Below, piece by piece: positions 26,894 through 34,634 of a stretch of 64,000 nt of DNA. Numbering within the stretch: the first letter of the stretch is position 1; each line of letters begins with the position of its first letter. The notes beneath the pieces are model-generated. The model was not told where the DNA came from and did not search any database. It was given only the letters and a program-made list of their open reading frames with translations. Location of the stretch: positions 62,001 to 126,000 of the forward strand of contig JAHCHW010000001.1 in the NCBI GenBank assembly GCA_026129525.1, in the 5' to 3' direction. The position numbers and the translations under genes were made by a program. Origin of the DNA: Chitinophagales bacterium. Its GTDB lineage: Bacteria; Bacteroidota; Bacteroidia; Chitinophagales; LD1.

Positions 26894-26925
26894 AAAAAAT
26901 CCTGCTCCGTAAGGCAGGATTTTTT
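26894..26925 (+). terminator. rho-independent terminator
   Basis: AATCCTGC (26898-26905) pairs with GCAGGATT (26914-26921) around TCCGTAAG, with flanking A and T runs. It ends the collagen-like gene and, being symmetrical, could act in both directions. Confidence 0.85.
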
Positions 26926-27119
26926 ATTGGTAACGCACACTAACGTTCTACAAAATTCTGTACTGCGACCCTCTGTTTTCAGCAAATCACATTGCTTTTT
27001 ATAACAGAATCTTGTCAGCGCTAAAGCATTCATCCAAAGTGCCTCTACTAAACCGGAGCCATCTAAATACTCATTATCAATGCATTACAAAGGCACCTTA
27101 AAAAATATCTGCTTAAATG

Positions 27120-27150
27120 TTGTGTAGTTTAAAACTGAAAACTACATTTG
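27120..27150 (+). promoter_or_regulatory. Bacteroidota promoter of the rplM operon
   Basis: TTG (27120-27122), a 20-base spacer and TACATTTG (27143-27150), a perfect match to TAnnTTTG. It lies 50 bases before the rplM ATG. The stretch 26926-27119 before it holds nothing else I can identify. Confidence 0.8.
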
Positions 27151-27200
27151 CGCCCCGCTTTAAAAGGCGGTTAATTACTAAATTCTAAAATAGAGATTGT

Positions 27201-27641
27201 ATGAAATCACGCAGCTATAGCACGGTATCAGTAGCTGAAAAAGATGTAAAGCGCAATTGGTTTATTGTGGATGCCGAAGGAAAAACTTTGGGACGTATGG
27301 TCAGCAAAGTAGCTTCGGTTCTTCGCGGAAAACACAAACCCACCTTTACACCTAATGCTGATACGGGAGACTTTGTTATTATCGTTAACTCGGCAAAAGT
27401 TCGCTTAACCGGAAAAAAAATGACCGACCGCCCATTGGTTCGCTACACCGGAAACCCGGGCGGACAGCGTTTCACCACTCCAAAAGAGTTGATCGAAAAA
27501 AATCCGAATAAACTGATTGAACATGCCGTAAAAGGGATGCTTCCGAAAAGTTCTTTAGGACGCAAAATGTTTGGTAAACTTTTTGTTTACGAAGGCTCCG
27601 AACATCCGCACTCGGCACAAAAACCAAAACAATTGATTTAA
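27201..27641 (+). CDS. rplM: 50S ribosomal protein L13
   Basis: A 146-residue L13, an early-assembling large-subunit protein. Clear family sequence: [69 protein letters not shown], and the end region [30 protein letters not shown]. Length is as usual. First gene of rplM-rpsI-rpsB-tsf, the order common in Bacteroidota, driven by a well-formed promoter 50 bases upstream. Confidence 0.97.
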   Translation: MKSRSYSTVSVAEKDVKRNWFIVDAEGKTLGRMVSKVASVLRGKHKPTFTPNADTGDFVIIVNSAKVRLTGKKMTDRPLVRYTGNPGGQRFTTPKELIEKNPNKLIEHAVKGMLPKSSLGRKMFGKLFVYEGSEHPHSAQKPKQLI

Positions 27642-27660
27642 CCCTTTCCAAACCTAGTAT

Positions 27661-28044
27661 ATGGATAAAGTAACCGTAGGAAGAAGAAAAGCATCTGTTG
27701 CACGCGCTACCGTAAAGGCAGGCAGTGGCAGCATTACCGTAAACGGCAAAGATTACAAAGTGTATTTTCCGCTCGTTTACCTGCAAAACAAAGTAGAAGC
27801 TCCTTTTAAAGTATCGGACAGCGAAGGCAAGTTTGATGTGGTGATTAACGTTTTCGGTGGCGGTATTAAAGGACAGGCAGAAGCCGTGTCGCTGGCTGTT
27901 TCACGTGCACTAATAATAGATAATGAGGAAAAACGTCCTGCACTGAAAAAGGAAAAACTTCTTCGCAGAGATGCCCGCGAAGTGGAACGTAAAAAAACAG
28001 GCTTGCGTAAGGCTCGTAAGAGAGAGCAATACTCTAAGCGTTAA
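27661..28044 (+). CDS. rpsI: 30S ribosomal protein S9
   Basis: A 127-residue S9 whose C-terminal tail reaches the P site of the small subunit. Family signatures: VGRRKASVARATVKAGSGSITVNGKDYKVYFP, NVFGGGIKGQAEAVSLAVSRAL, and the basic end LLRRDAREVERKKTGLRKARKREQYSKR with its invariant SKR. Starts 19 bases after rplM. Confidence 0.97.
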   Translation: MDKVTVGRRKASVARATVKAGSGSITVNGKDYKVYFPLVYLQNKVEAPFKVSDSEGKFDVVINVFGGGIKGQAEAVSLAVSRALIIDNEEKRPALKKEKLLRRDAREVERKKTGLRKARKREQYSKR

Positions 28045-28074
28045 TCATGGTTTAATTCAAATAACAGAAACAAC

Positions 28075-28953
28075 ATGGAAAGAATCGAACATAAAACATT
28101 ACTGGAAGCGAGCGTTCACTTCGGTCACCTTCGCAGAAAGTGGAACCCCAAAATGTTGCCGTACATTTTTGGCGAAAAGAAAGGCATACATATTATTGAC
28201 CTGAACCGCACGGCTGATAAACTGGAAGAGGCTGCTGCCGCTGCCAAGTCAATTGCCAAAAGCGGTCGCAAAATTATGTTTGTAGCTACCAAAAAGCAGG
28301 CAAAGGAAGTAGTGAAAGCTGCTGCCCAGCGTGTTAACATGCCTTTTGTTACCGAAAGATGGTTAGGTGGTATGCTTACCAACTTCAGCACTATCCGCAA
28401 GTCCATCAAAAAAATGCAGAGCATCGAAAAAATGCTGGCTGACGGAACTTTGGAAAGTGTTACCAAAAAAGAGAAGTTGGTATTGAGTCGCGAAAAGGAA
28501 AAAATGGAGAAAGTATTAGGCGGTGTAGCGAGCATGAGCCGCGTACCAGCAGCATTGTTCTTAGTGGATATTATGCACGAAAACATTGCGTTGAAAGAAG
28601 CACAGCGCCTAAACATTAACACATTTGGAGTAGTTGATACCAACAGCGACCCTACAAAAGTTGATTTTGCTATACCCGGCAACGATGATGCAGCTACATC
28701 CATTGCAGTACTCACCAACTACATTGCCGATGCCATTGCCGAAGGGTTGGCAGAGCGTGCCGCTTCGCAGGAAGGCAGTGATCAGGAAACAGAAGAAGAA
28801 ATAGCAGAAAGAAACCGTTACGAAGCCGAACTGGCAGCCGAAGAAGAAGGCGGTGAAACAGGTGATGCAAACGGTCGCGGTAAAAAACGCGGTGGCAATA
28901 CCGGTGGTGGCGCAGGACGCACCAGAACAAAAACGGCAACCAAAAAAGTATAA
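28075..28953 (+). CDS. rpsB: 30S ribosomal protein S2 with C-terminal extension
   Basis: A 292-residue S2. The first 225 residues follow the family closely: LLEASVHFGHLRRKWNPKMLPYIFGEKKGIHIIDLNRTADKLEEA, ERWLGGMLTNFSTIRKSIKKM, PAALFLVDIMHENIALKEAQRLNI, VDTNSDPTKVDFAIPGNDDA. The last 60 or so residues are extra: an acidic stretch (EETEEEIAERNRYEAELAAEEEGG) then a Gly/Arg/Lys-rich tail (GRGKKRGGNTGGGAGRTRTKTATKKV). Bacterial S2 is usually 230-260 residues. Such a tail probably sits on the solvent side of the small subunit. Confidence 0.96.
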   Translation: MERIEHKTLLEASVHFGHLRRKWNPKMLPYIFGEKKGIHIIDLNRTADKLEEAAAAAKSIAKSGRKIMFVATKKQAKEVVKAAAQRVNMPFVTERWLGGMLTNFSTIRKSIKKMQSIEKMLADGTLESVTKKEKLVLSREKEKMEKVLGGVASMSRVPAALFLVDIMHENIALKEAQRLNINTFGVVDTNSDPTKVDFAIPGNDDAATSIAVLTNYIADAIAEGLAERAASQEGSDQETEEEIAERNRYEAELAAEEEGGETGDANGRGKKRGGNTGGGAGRTRTKTATKKV

Positions 28954-28971
28954 TTACTTGTAAAATATAAC

Positions 28972-29023
28972 AACTGCTCATAGCAGTTTTACTGAGGTTG
29001 CCGGGTTGATTCAACTTGGCAAC
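28972..29023 (+). promoter_or_regulatory. paired hairpins between rpsB and tsf
   Basis: The 122-base gap holds two stem-loops: AACTGC/GCAGTT (28972-28988) followed by TTTT, and a longer one with outer arms GTTGCC (28997-29002) and GGCAAC (29018-29023) and inner TTGA/TCAA. The first may act as a weak terminator or attenuator; the second could set the tsf level. Their use is inferred only from structure. Confidence 0.35.
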
Positions 29024-29075
29024 TTTGCTTAAACGGAGACCAATAAAAATTTAAAACACCCATAAAAAAAACGAA

Positions 29076-29915
29076 ATGACAATTACAGCATCACAAGTAA
29101 ACGAATTAAGAAACCTGACCGGTGCAGGTTTAATGGATTGTAAAAAAGCATTGACCGAAGCCAACGGAGATATTCAGGCAGCGATAGATTTTTTGCGTAA
29201 GAAAGGCGCTAAAGTTGCCGAACTGCGTGCCGGACGTGCTGCAGCCGAAGGGGTAGTAATAGCTAAAACTTCAGCCGACAATAAAACAGGCGTAGCTGTT
29301 TACCTTTCGTGCGAAACAGACTTTGTGGCAAAAAACGAAGAGTTTGTAAAACTGGCTACTGCTATTGCCGATGCAGCATTGGCAGCCGGTTCAAAAACAG
29401 TGGAAGAAGTTCTTAACCTGAGTTTAGGCAGCGCCACTGTTAAAGATGCTGTTCAGGAAAAAGTATCGGCTATTGGTGAATTGATTAACGTATCGGCTTA
29501 CGAATGCGTAACCGGAGAAGCCGTAGTTGCCTACAACCACATGGGCAATAAAATTGGTGTGCTGGTAGCACTGAACAAACCTTTAAGCGATGCGGTAGCC
29601 GCAGTGGGTAAAGATGTAGCCATGCAAATTGCGGCTATGAACCCGATTGCGGTAGATGCAGCAGGAGTTTCTGCCGAAGTACTGGAAAGAGAAAAATCTG
29701 TTGCCCGCGAAAAGGCAGCCGCTGCCGGTAAGCCGGAAAACATTCTTGATAAAATTGCCGAAGGTGCCGCAAATACTTACATAAAGGAAAACACGCTGCT
29801 TACTCAAGCGTTTGTAAAGGATGGCAGTAAAACAGTTGCTCAGGTATTAGGCAGTGCCGAAAGCGGACTGACCGTAACCACTTTTAAGCGTGTGGAAAGA
29901 GGCGCTGCGAAATAA
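29076..29915 (+). CDS. tsf: translation elongation factor Ts
   Basis: A 279-residue EF-Ts, the nucleotide exchange factor of EF-Tu. N-terminal UBA-like module VNELRNLTGAGLMDCKKALTEANGDIQAAIDFLRKKGAK, including the core TGAGLMDCK; then AAEGVVIAK, SCETDFVAKNEEF (the TDFV motif that inserts in EF-Tu), HMGNKIGVLVAL and the AMQIAAMNPIAV region. The usual length. Last gene of the ribosomal protein operon; a strong terminator follows. The start is preceded by an A-rich run instead of a Shine-Dalgarno site, as usual in this phylum. Confidence 0.97.
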   Translation: MTITASQVNELRNLTGAGLMDCKKALTEANGDIQAAIDFLRKKGAKVAELRAGRAAAEGVVIAKTSADNKTGVAVYLSCETDFVAKNEEFVKLATAIADAALAAGSKTVEEVLNLSLGSATVKDAVQEKVSAIGELINVSAYECVTGEAVVAYNHMGNKIGVLVALNKPLSDAVAAVGKDVAMQIAAMNPIAVDAAGVSAEVLEREKSVAREKAAAAGKPENILDKIAEGAANTYIKENTLLTQAFVKDGSKTVAQVLGSAESGLTVTTFKRVERGAAK

Positions 29916-29937
29916 GCAGAGCACCATCTTAAACACA

Positions 29938-29975
29938 AACGGGCTATCGCAACAAACGATAGCCCGTTCCTTTTT
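29938..29975 (+). terminator. rho-independent terminator of the rplM-tsf operon
   Basis: AACGGGCTATCG (29938-29949) pairs perfectly with CGATAGCCCGTT (29957-29968) over CAACAAA and is followed by CCTTTTT. One of the strongest hairpins in the window. Confidence 0.92.
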
Positions 29976-29996
29976 GTGTAATGCTCTGCAATGCGT

Positions 29997-31382
29997 TTAG
30001 AAAATTATGGCTGATACGTAGCCATACTCATTATTATTCCACTCGGCTGTGCTATTAACGCGAACAGAAGCGCCAAAATCCCACGTTCCTGCTCCCGGAG
30101 TTACTACAGCCGAAACAGTAAAGCTATGTCGCGTATTTTGTGCAACTCGTAAACCCAACATTACAGCACCAATATTGGTAGGGGTAGCGTTCCCGTTACT
30201 TGCATAAGCAGGTGCAATATCTAAGCTATTGGCGCCACCCGCACTTGTAGAACCCATTGTAACAGTAGCTATTATCAATACCTTTTGTCCGGCTGTGGTG
30301 GTTAACGTTACCTTCGGTCCCGACCAAGCAAAAACTCCGGGTGCTGAAGGGGTACTACATAAGCTACTGGAATAATTACCTGTGGGCGCCTGCCATGTTG
30401 CTAATCCGTTAGCATCTGATGTCAATACTTTACCTGCACCGGGCGAGCCACCGGTAATTTTTACCTGCCCGTTAACCTCTAATCGCGCTCCCGGGTTAGT
30501 AGTGCCAATGCCAACATTGCCACCGGGTGCTATGGCAAAACGCGTAGGAGGATTAGAATCGAAATCATCATTCGACTCTGCTATCTCAAAATTGCCACCT
30601 AACATAACAGAAGAAATCCTCCAGTCTGTCCAACCACCTCCTACATCGGGCTTCAGGAAATCTATGCCCATTGTATCGCCTACAGCCGGTATTGAATCTG
30701 TGAGTCTAATAAACTCTTTTCCACTGCCCGATACTTCCAAATGTTTGGAAGGTGCGGCAGTTCCAATTCCTACATTGCCACCATTATTGTAAATATTGCT
30801 GCTGTTGGTTACCCAATTGCTGCCATCCCAGTAAGGAGTGTTACCTGCTACTGCCCCGTTCGGCAATAAGCCGGTGGCACCTGTTGCGCCTGTAGCACCT
30901 GTTGCGCCAATGTCTCCAGTGGCCCCGGTAGCACCTGTTGCTCCGGTAGGTCCAATTGGTCCCGTTGGACCCGGTGTGCCTCCGTTAGCAGCATATAATG
31001 CATACGGAACACTCAATAATTGTGTTGTTCCCATATCGGTATAGCTGCTGCCTCCGGCTGGGTCAACTTCTACCTGTAGCCACTTGCTGCCGCTGCCCCA
31101 GGCAACACCAGAAAACGTTCCGCTTACTACGTTGCCATTTCCTACTGCGTGGGTGATTAAACCAAATTGATTGGTGGTAAGTGTTTTTGTTTCCTGATAT
31201 ACTGATGAACCGGACGAGGAACCATCGCGTATGGTAAAACGTGCACTAACGTTCTGATTGGCTACCACAGCGCCTGAGTTGTTGCGAACTACTGCCTGAT
31301 AGTTAAATGCCTGCGGGGCTTGTGCCCATGTGCTTACTGTAAGAAATATCATTACCGTAAGCGCGAGTAAATTCTTTTTCAT
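29997..31382 (-). CDS. collagen-like protein with FNYQAVVRN head domain
   Basis: A 461-residue exported protein (signal MKKNLLALTVMIFLTVSTWAQ). Residues 22-130 form the Bacteroidota tail-fibre-like head: APQAFNYQAVVRNNSGAVVANQNVSARFTIRDG, QFGLITHAVGNG, WLQVEVDPAGG, LLSVPYALYA. A collagen stretch of about 13 Gly-X-Y triplets (about 134-172) is nearly all GAT and GPT. Then VGIGTAAPSKHLEVSG and VGIGTTNPGARLEVNGQVKITGG motifs and a beta-rich C-terminal domain. No sorting domain of its own. It starts 26 bases after a short T9SS type A gene in the same direction, a pairing suggesting joint expression. Confidence 0.82.
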   Translation of the reverse strand: MKKNLLALTVMIFLTVSTWAQAPQAFNYQAVVRNNSGAVVANQNVSARFTIRDGSSSGSSVYQETKTLTTNQFGLITHAVGNGNVVSGTFSGVAWGSGSKWLQVEVDPAGGSSYTDMGTTQLLSVPYALYAANGGTPGPTGPIGPTGATGATGATGDIGATGATGATGATGLLPNGAVAGNTPYWDGSNWVTNSSNIYNNGGNVGIGTAAPSKHLEVSGSGKEFIRLTDSIPAVGDTMGIDFLKPDVGGGWTDWRISSVMLGGNFEIAESNDDFDSNPPTRFAIAPGGNVGIGTTNPGARLEVNGQVKITGGSPGAGKVLTSDANGLATWQAPTGNYSSSLCSTPSAPGVFAWSGPKVTLTTTAGQKVLIIATVTMGSTSAGGANSLDIAPAYASNGNATPTNIGAVMLGLRVAQNTRHSFTVSAVVTPGAGTWDFGASVRVNSTAEWNNNEYGYVSAIIF

Positions 31383-31408
31383 GCTTTTTAGTTTTTGGTG
31401 TTTAGGAA

Positions 31409-31930
31409 TTAATGAATAACCTGAAAGGGTTTACTGATTAAGCGGGTGCGGTTGTCTTTATCGCTGGTAAACGTGAGTGATAAAAAGTAAGTGCCTGCCG
31501 AAAAATTAGCTACCGCAAAACCATCGGTAGTTTTGCCCATGTCGTAGTTGCCGTTGTAGAGGTCGGCCATTTTCTGACCCAGCACATCGTAAACAGCTAA
31601 GGCAACTCTTCCCGGTTCGGGAAACTGGTAGCCGAACCACAGGTTATCTACCGCAGGGTTCGGGTAAACTACGAAAGAACCGAAATCATCTTTGGTCATA
31701 TCAAGCAATCCGACCACTTGGTCGTTAGGCTGTTGAAAGCCTTGTGTAAGTATATTTCCGCCCGCAGAAAAAGTTTGCACCATGGTCATTTCGCCTACTG
31801 TGTACGAAAGGCTGCCGTTGGCATTGGAAGAAAACCCTCCTGTGCTGGAAATAACTGTTGGAGATAACGATTGGGCGCTCATCCACAATGGGGCGAACAC
31901 CGCCATTAAAAACTTAATTGGTTTCATCAT
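31409..31930 (-). CDS. short T9SS type A sorting domain protein
   Basis: A 173-residue secreted protein. Signal peptide MMKPIKFLMAVFAPLWMSAQ, then the recurrent head SPTVISSTGGFSSNANGSLSYTVGEMTMVQTFSAGGNILTQGFQQP, seen in many small Bacteroidota T9SS proteins. Residues 90-173 are the type A domain: FVVYPNPAVDNLWFGY, LAVYDVLGQKMADLYNG, FSAGTYFLSLTFTS and final KPFQVIH. The cargo part is only about 65 residues, so the protein may serve as an anchor or small surface subunit rather than an enzyme. It heads a two-gene unit with the downstream collagen-like gene. Confidence 0.82.
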   Translation of the reverse strand: MMKPIKFLMAVFAPLWMSAQSLSPTVISSTGGFSSNANGSLSYTVGEMTMVQTFSAGGNILTQGFQQPNDQVVGLLDMTKDDFGSFVVYPNPAVDNLWFGYQFPEPGRVALAVYDVLGQKMADLYNGNYDMGKTTDGFAVANFSAGTYFLSLTFTSDKDNRTRLISKPFQVIH

Positions 31931-32076
31931 GTGTTAAGTTTTGGTGAAAGAATAGAGTGTCAGAACTGGTGTTGAAAGTATAAACATTTTTCGTGACGGG
32001 TAACATTTTTTAAAAAAAAGTGCGCCATGCTATGCTATGGGTGCATTTTGTAACTTGCATTCAAAATTGAGTACAA

Positions 32077-32904
32077 ATGGAATACATGCCTTACCTGCAG
32101 CGATATGTAAATCACATTGTTTACGACATTATCCGCTATTTTTTATTTGCAGGCATTCCTTTCCTCATTTTTTATGTACTGTTTAAATCGCCTTTGTTTC
32201 GTTTTAAAATTCAACCCAAGTTTCCGGAGTGGAAACATATAAAGCGCGAGGTGTTGTTCTCCATGTCTTCTATGGCAATTTTTACTACTGTTGGCACCGG
32301 AGTTTTTTGGATGCACCGCCACGGCTACACAAAAATTTACAGCGATATGAATGAGTATTCTATCGCTTACTTTTTCTTTTCGATTGTGCTGTTCATTGTG
32401 GTGCACGATGCGTATTTTTACTGGAGCCACCGGTTAATGCACCATAAAAAAATTTATCCGCATGTACATCTCATTCATCACAAAAGCATTAACCCCACTC
32501 CGTGGGCAGTATTTTCCTTCCATCCGTTAGAAGCCATAACACAGGTGCTTATTTTACCCATTATGGTAGTAAGCGTTCCGCTTCATCCGCTCGCCATTTT
32601 TACTTGGGGCATTTACCAGTTGCTGCTGAACGTTGGCGGGCATTTAGGGTTTGAATTATTCCACAGCGGCTTTACCAAACGGATTGCTACTAAATGGCAC
32701 AACACTTCTACGCATCATAACATGCACCATAAATATGTAAACTGCAACTACAGTCTTTATTTCAATGTTTGGGATAGAATAATGGGCACCAATCATGTTC
32801 GTTACGATGAAGAGTTCGAAACGGTTTGCGAGCGCAGGCAACAACTTTCGTTGAAAAAGGAAAATGAGAACGCTGAACTGCCGAATGAAGCCACAACGGT
32901 TTAA
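32077..32904 (+). CDS. sterol desaturase / fatty acid hydroxylase family membrane protein
   Basis: A 275-residue integral membrane di-iron enzyme. The eight-histidine pattern is present: VVHDAYFYWSHRLMHHKK (HDxxxxxSHRxxHH type), HLIHHKS, and WHNTSTHHNMHHK near the end. Membrane helices lie at about 20-40, 65-80, 100-120 and 155-190. The family hydroxylates or desaturates lipids such as sterols, carotenoids, ceramides or fatty acids; the substrate here is unknown. Bacteria without sterols use such enzymes on sphingolipids or hydroxy fatty acids, which Bacteroidota make. It lies 7 bases before the GH13 gene. Confidence 0.88.
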   Translation: MEYMPYLQRYVNHIVYDIIRYFLFAGIPFLIFYVLFKSPLFRFKIQPKFPEWKHIKREVLFSMSSMAIFTTVGTGVFWMHRHGYTKIYSDMNEYSIAYFFFSIVLFIVVHDAYFYWSHRLMHHKKIYPHVHLIHHKSINPTPWAVFSFHPLEAITQVLILPIMVVSVPLHPLAIFTWGIYQLLLNVGGHLGFELFHSGFTKRIATKWHNTSTHHNMHHKYVNCNYSLYFNVWDRIMGTNHVRYDEEFETVCERRQQLSLKKENENAELPNEATTV

Positions 32905-32911
32905 ATGCCGA

Positions 32912-34579
32912 ATGAAAAAAATCCTTGTAGCTTTTCTTTACGTTCTGTTAGGTAACAGTATGAGCGCTCAGCATACGCCATGGTATCATAACACCTCTAT
33001 TTATCAGATTTATCCGCGCTCATTTTTTGATTCGAATGCCGATGGCATTGGCGACATTCCCGGAATAATTGAGAAGCTTGATTACATCCGCAGCATGGGG
33101 TACGATGCTGTTTGGTTTTCGCCATTTTACAGCAGTCCGCAGCGCGATTTCGGCTACGATATTTCCGATTACCAAAACATTGCTCCCGAATACGGAAGCA
33201 TGCAAGATGCCGAACAACTCATCAGTGAAGTTCATGCGCGCGGCATGAAAGTAATTTTCGACATGGTGATGAACCATACTTCGGATGAACATGCGTGGTT
33301 TAAAGAATCGTCTTCTTCTAAAAATAATGCAAAAGCCGACTGGTATATCTGGCGCGATAAACCTACCCGTTGGCAGAGTTTGATTATGGGAAGCGGTTGG
33401 CATTACTGCGAAGCGCGCCAACAATATTACTGGGCAAGTTTTCTACCGTTTCAGCCCGACCTCAATTACCGCAACTCCGATGTAAAGAAAGCCATGTTTG
33501 ATGTAGTTCGGTTTTGGTTAGATAAAGGTGTGGACGGTTTTCGCCTTGATATTTTCAACTCGGTTTACAAGGATGCACAATTTCGCAGCAGTACGACTGT
33601 GCGGCATGAACTGCGAAAAGCAGGTTGGGAAAAGGATTACGTGCGTTCCGTAAAAGCATATCTCAACCTTCCTGAAAGTATTGAGTTTGCCAAGGAGTTA
33701 CGTGCTGTTTGCGACAACTATGGCGATAAAATTTTGCTAGGAGAAATTTACGGCAACCATGCCGTAGTAAAAAAATATCTCGGCAAAAACAAGAATGACG
33801 GACTTGGCTTGGTCTTTAATTTTGAAATGCTGCGTTTTCGTTTTAACGCAAAATATTTTCATGGGCTGGTTACTTCGTTGGAAGAGAATTTTCCTAATCC
33901 GTATTCGCCTGTTTATGTTTTCAGCAATCACGACCGCAGAAGAAGTATGACAAGGCTGAAAGGCAACACCGCAAAAGCAAGACTACTACACATGTTTCAA
34001 CTTACAGTGCGCGGAGTGCCGTGTATGTATTATGGCGAAGAGTTGGGAATGAGCGATGGGCGAATTCCGTACAAAAAAGGATTAGACCCCATTGCCCGGA
34101 AATACAAATGGGTAGCGCGTTTTCTTACCGACTGGGCAGATGAAACACTCAACCGCGATGATGTGCGTACGCCCATGCAATGGAACGCATCTTCGAATGC
34201 AGGTTTCACCAAAGCAACCACCACATGGCTGCCAGTTAATGGCAATTACACCGAAGTGAATGTTGAAACATTGGAGCAAGACAGCAACTCGCTTATCAGC
34301 AAAGTGAAAGCGTTACTTAACCTTCGAAAAAGTAATTTGCCGCTTAACTGCGGAACCTTAGCACTTGTTGCGCCCGATGTTTTGCCGAAAGGAGTATTGG
34401 GATATAAACGAAAAAACGGCAACGATGAGTTGCTTGTGCTGCTCAACTTCAGTAAAAAAGAAGTGGTCATTAACGACCTGCAAAACAGCAAAGTGCTATT
34501 CTCCTTAACACCATCCGATGTTAAAGAACAAAGTAGTGTTAAACTTGGCGCCTACGGTGGAATTATTCTCAAACTGTAA
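32912..34579 (+). CDS. exported GH13 alpha-glucosidase-like enzyme
   Basis: A 555-residue glycoside hydrolase family 13 protein. The start at 32912 gives signal peptide MKKILVAFLYVLLGNSMSAQ; the frame is open further upstream but overlaps the desaturase gene. Catalytic residues are intact: FDMVMNHTSDEH (region I), GFRLDIFN with nucleophile Asp213 (region II), LLGEIYG with acid/base Glu278 (region III) and VFSNHDRRR with transition-state Asp341 (region IV). YQIYPRSFFDSNADGIGDIPGI is typical of the oligo-1,6-glucosidase/alpha-glucosidase/trehalose synthase group. It should cleave alpha-glucosidic oligosaccharides in the periplasm. The exact linkage cannot be assigned. Confidence 0.92.
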   Translation: MKKILVAFLYVLLGNSMSAQHTPWYHNTSIYQIYPRSFFDSNADGIGDIPGIIEKLDYIRSMGYDAVWFSPFYSSPQRDFGYDISDYQNIAPEYGSMQDAEQLISEVHARGMKVIFDMVMNHTSDEHAWFKESSSSKNNAKADWYIWRDKPTRWQSLIMGSGWHYCEARQQYYWASFLPFQPDLNYRNSDVKKAMFDVVRFWLDKGVDGFRLDIFNSVYKDAQFRSSTTVRHELRKAGWEKDYVRSVKAYLNLPESIEFAKELRAVCDNYGDKILLGEIYGNHAVVKKYLGKNKNDGLGLVFNFEMLRFRFNAKYFHGLVTSLEENFPNPYSPVYVFSNHDRRRSMTRLKGNTAKARLLHMFQLTVRGVPCMYYGEELGMSDGRIPYKKGLDPIARKYKWVARFLTDWADETLNRDDVRTPMQWNASSNAGFTKATTTWLPVNGNYTEVNVETLEQDSNSLISKVKALLNLRKSNLPLNCGTLALVAPDVLPKGVLGYKRKNGNDELLVLLNFSKKEVVINDLQNSKVLFSLTPSDVKEQSSVKLGAYGGIILKL

Positions 34580-34605
34580 GCTTTATGCCGTTAACGCTTG
34601 GCTGT

Positions 34606-34613
34606 TATCTTTG
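34606..34613 (+). promoter_or_regulatory. -7 element of the lectin-domain gene
   Basis: TATCTTTG matches TAnnTTTG exactly and ends 21 bases before the ATG at 34635. A -33-like TTTATG lies about 20 bases upstream at 34582-34587. Confidence 0.5.
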
Positions 34614-34634
34614 CGCGTTTTACAAAATTACCCT

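Noticed and set aside
26926-27119. Possible tRNA or small RNA before rplM
   Set aside because: No cloverleaf arms or TTCGA loop were found; only the promoter at the end of the gap is supported.
25230-31382. Prophage remnant, because of tail-fibre-like proteins
   Set aside because: No capsid, terminase, integrase or tail-tube gene is present; the proteins have signal peptides and are flanked by housekeeping genes.
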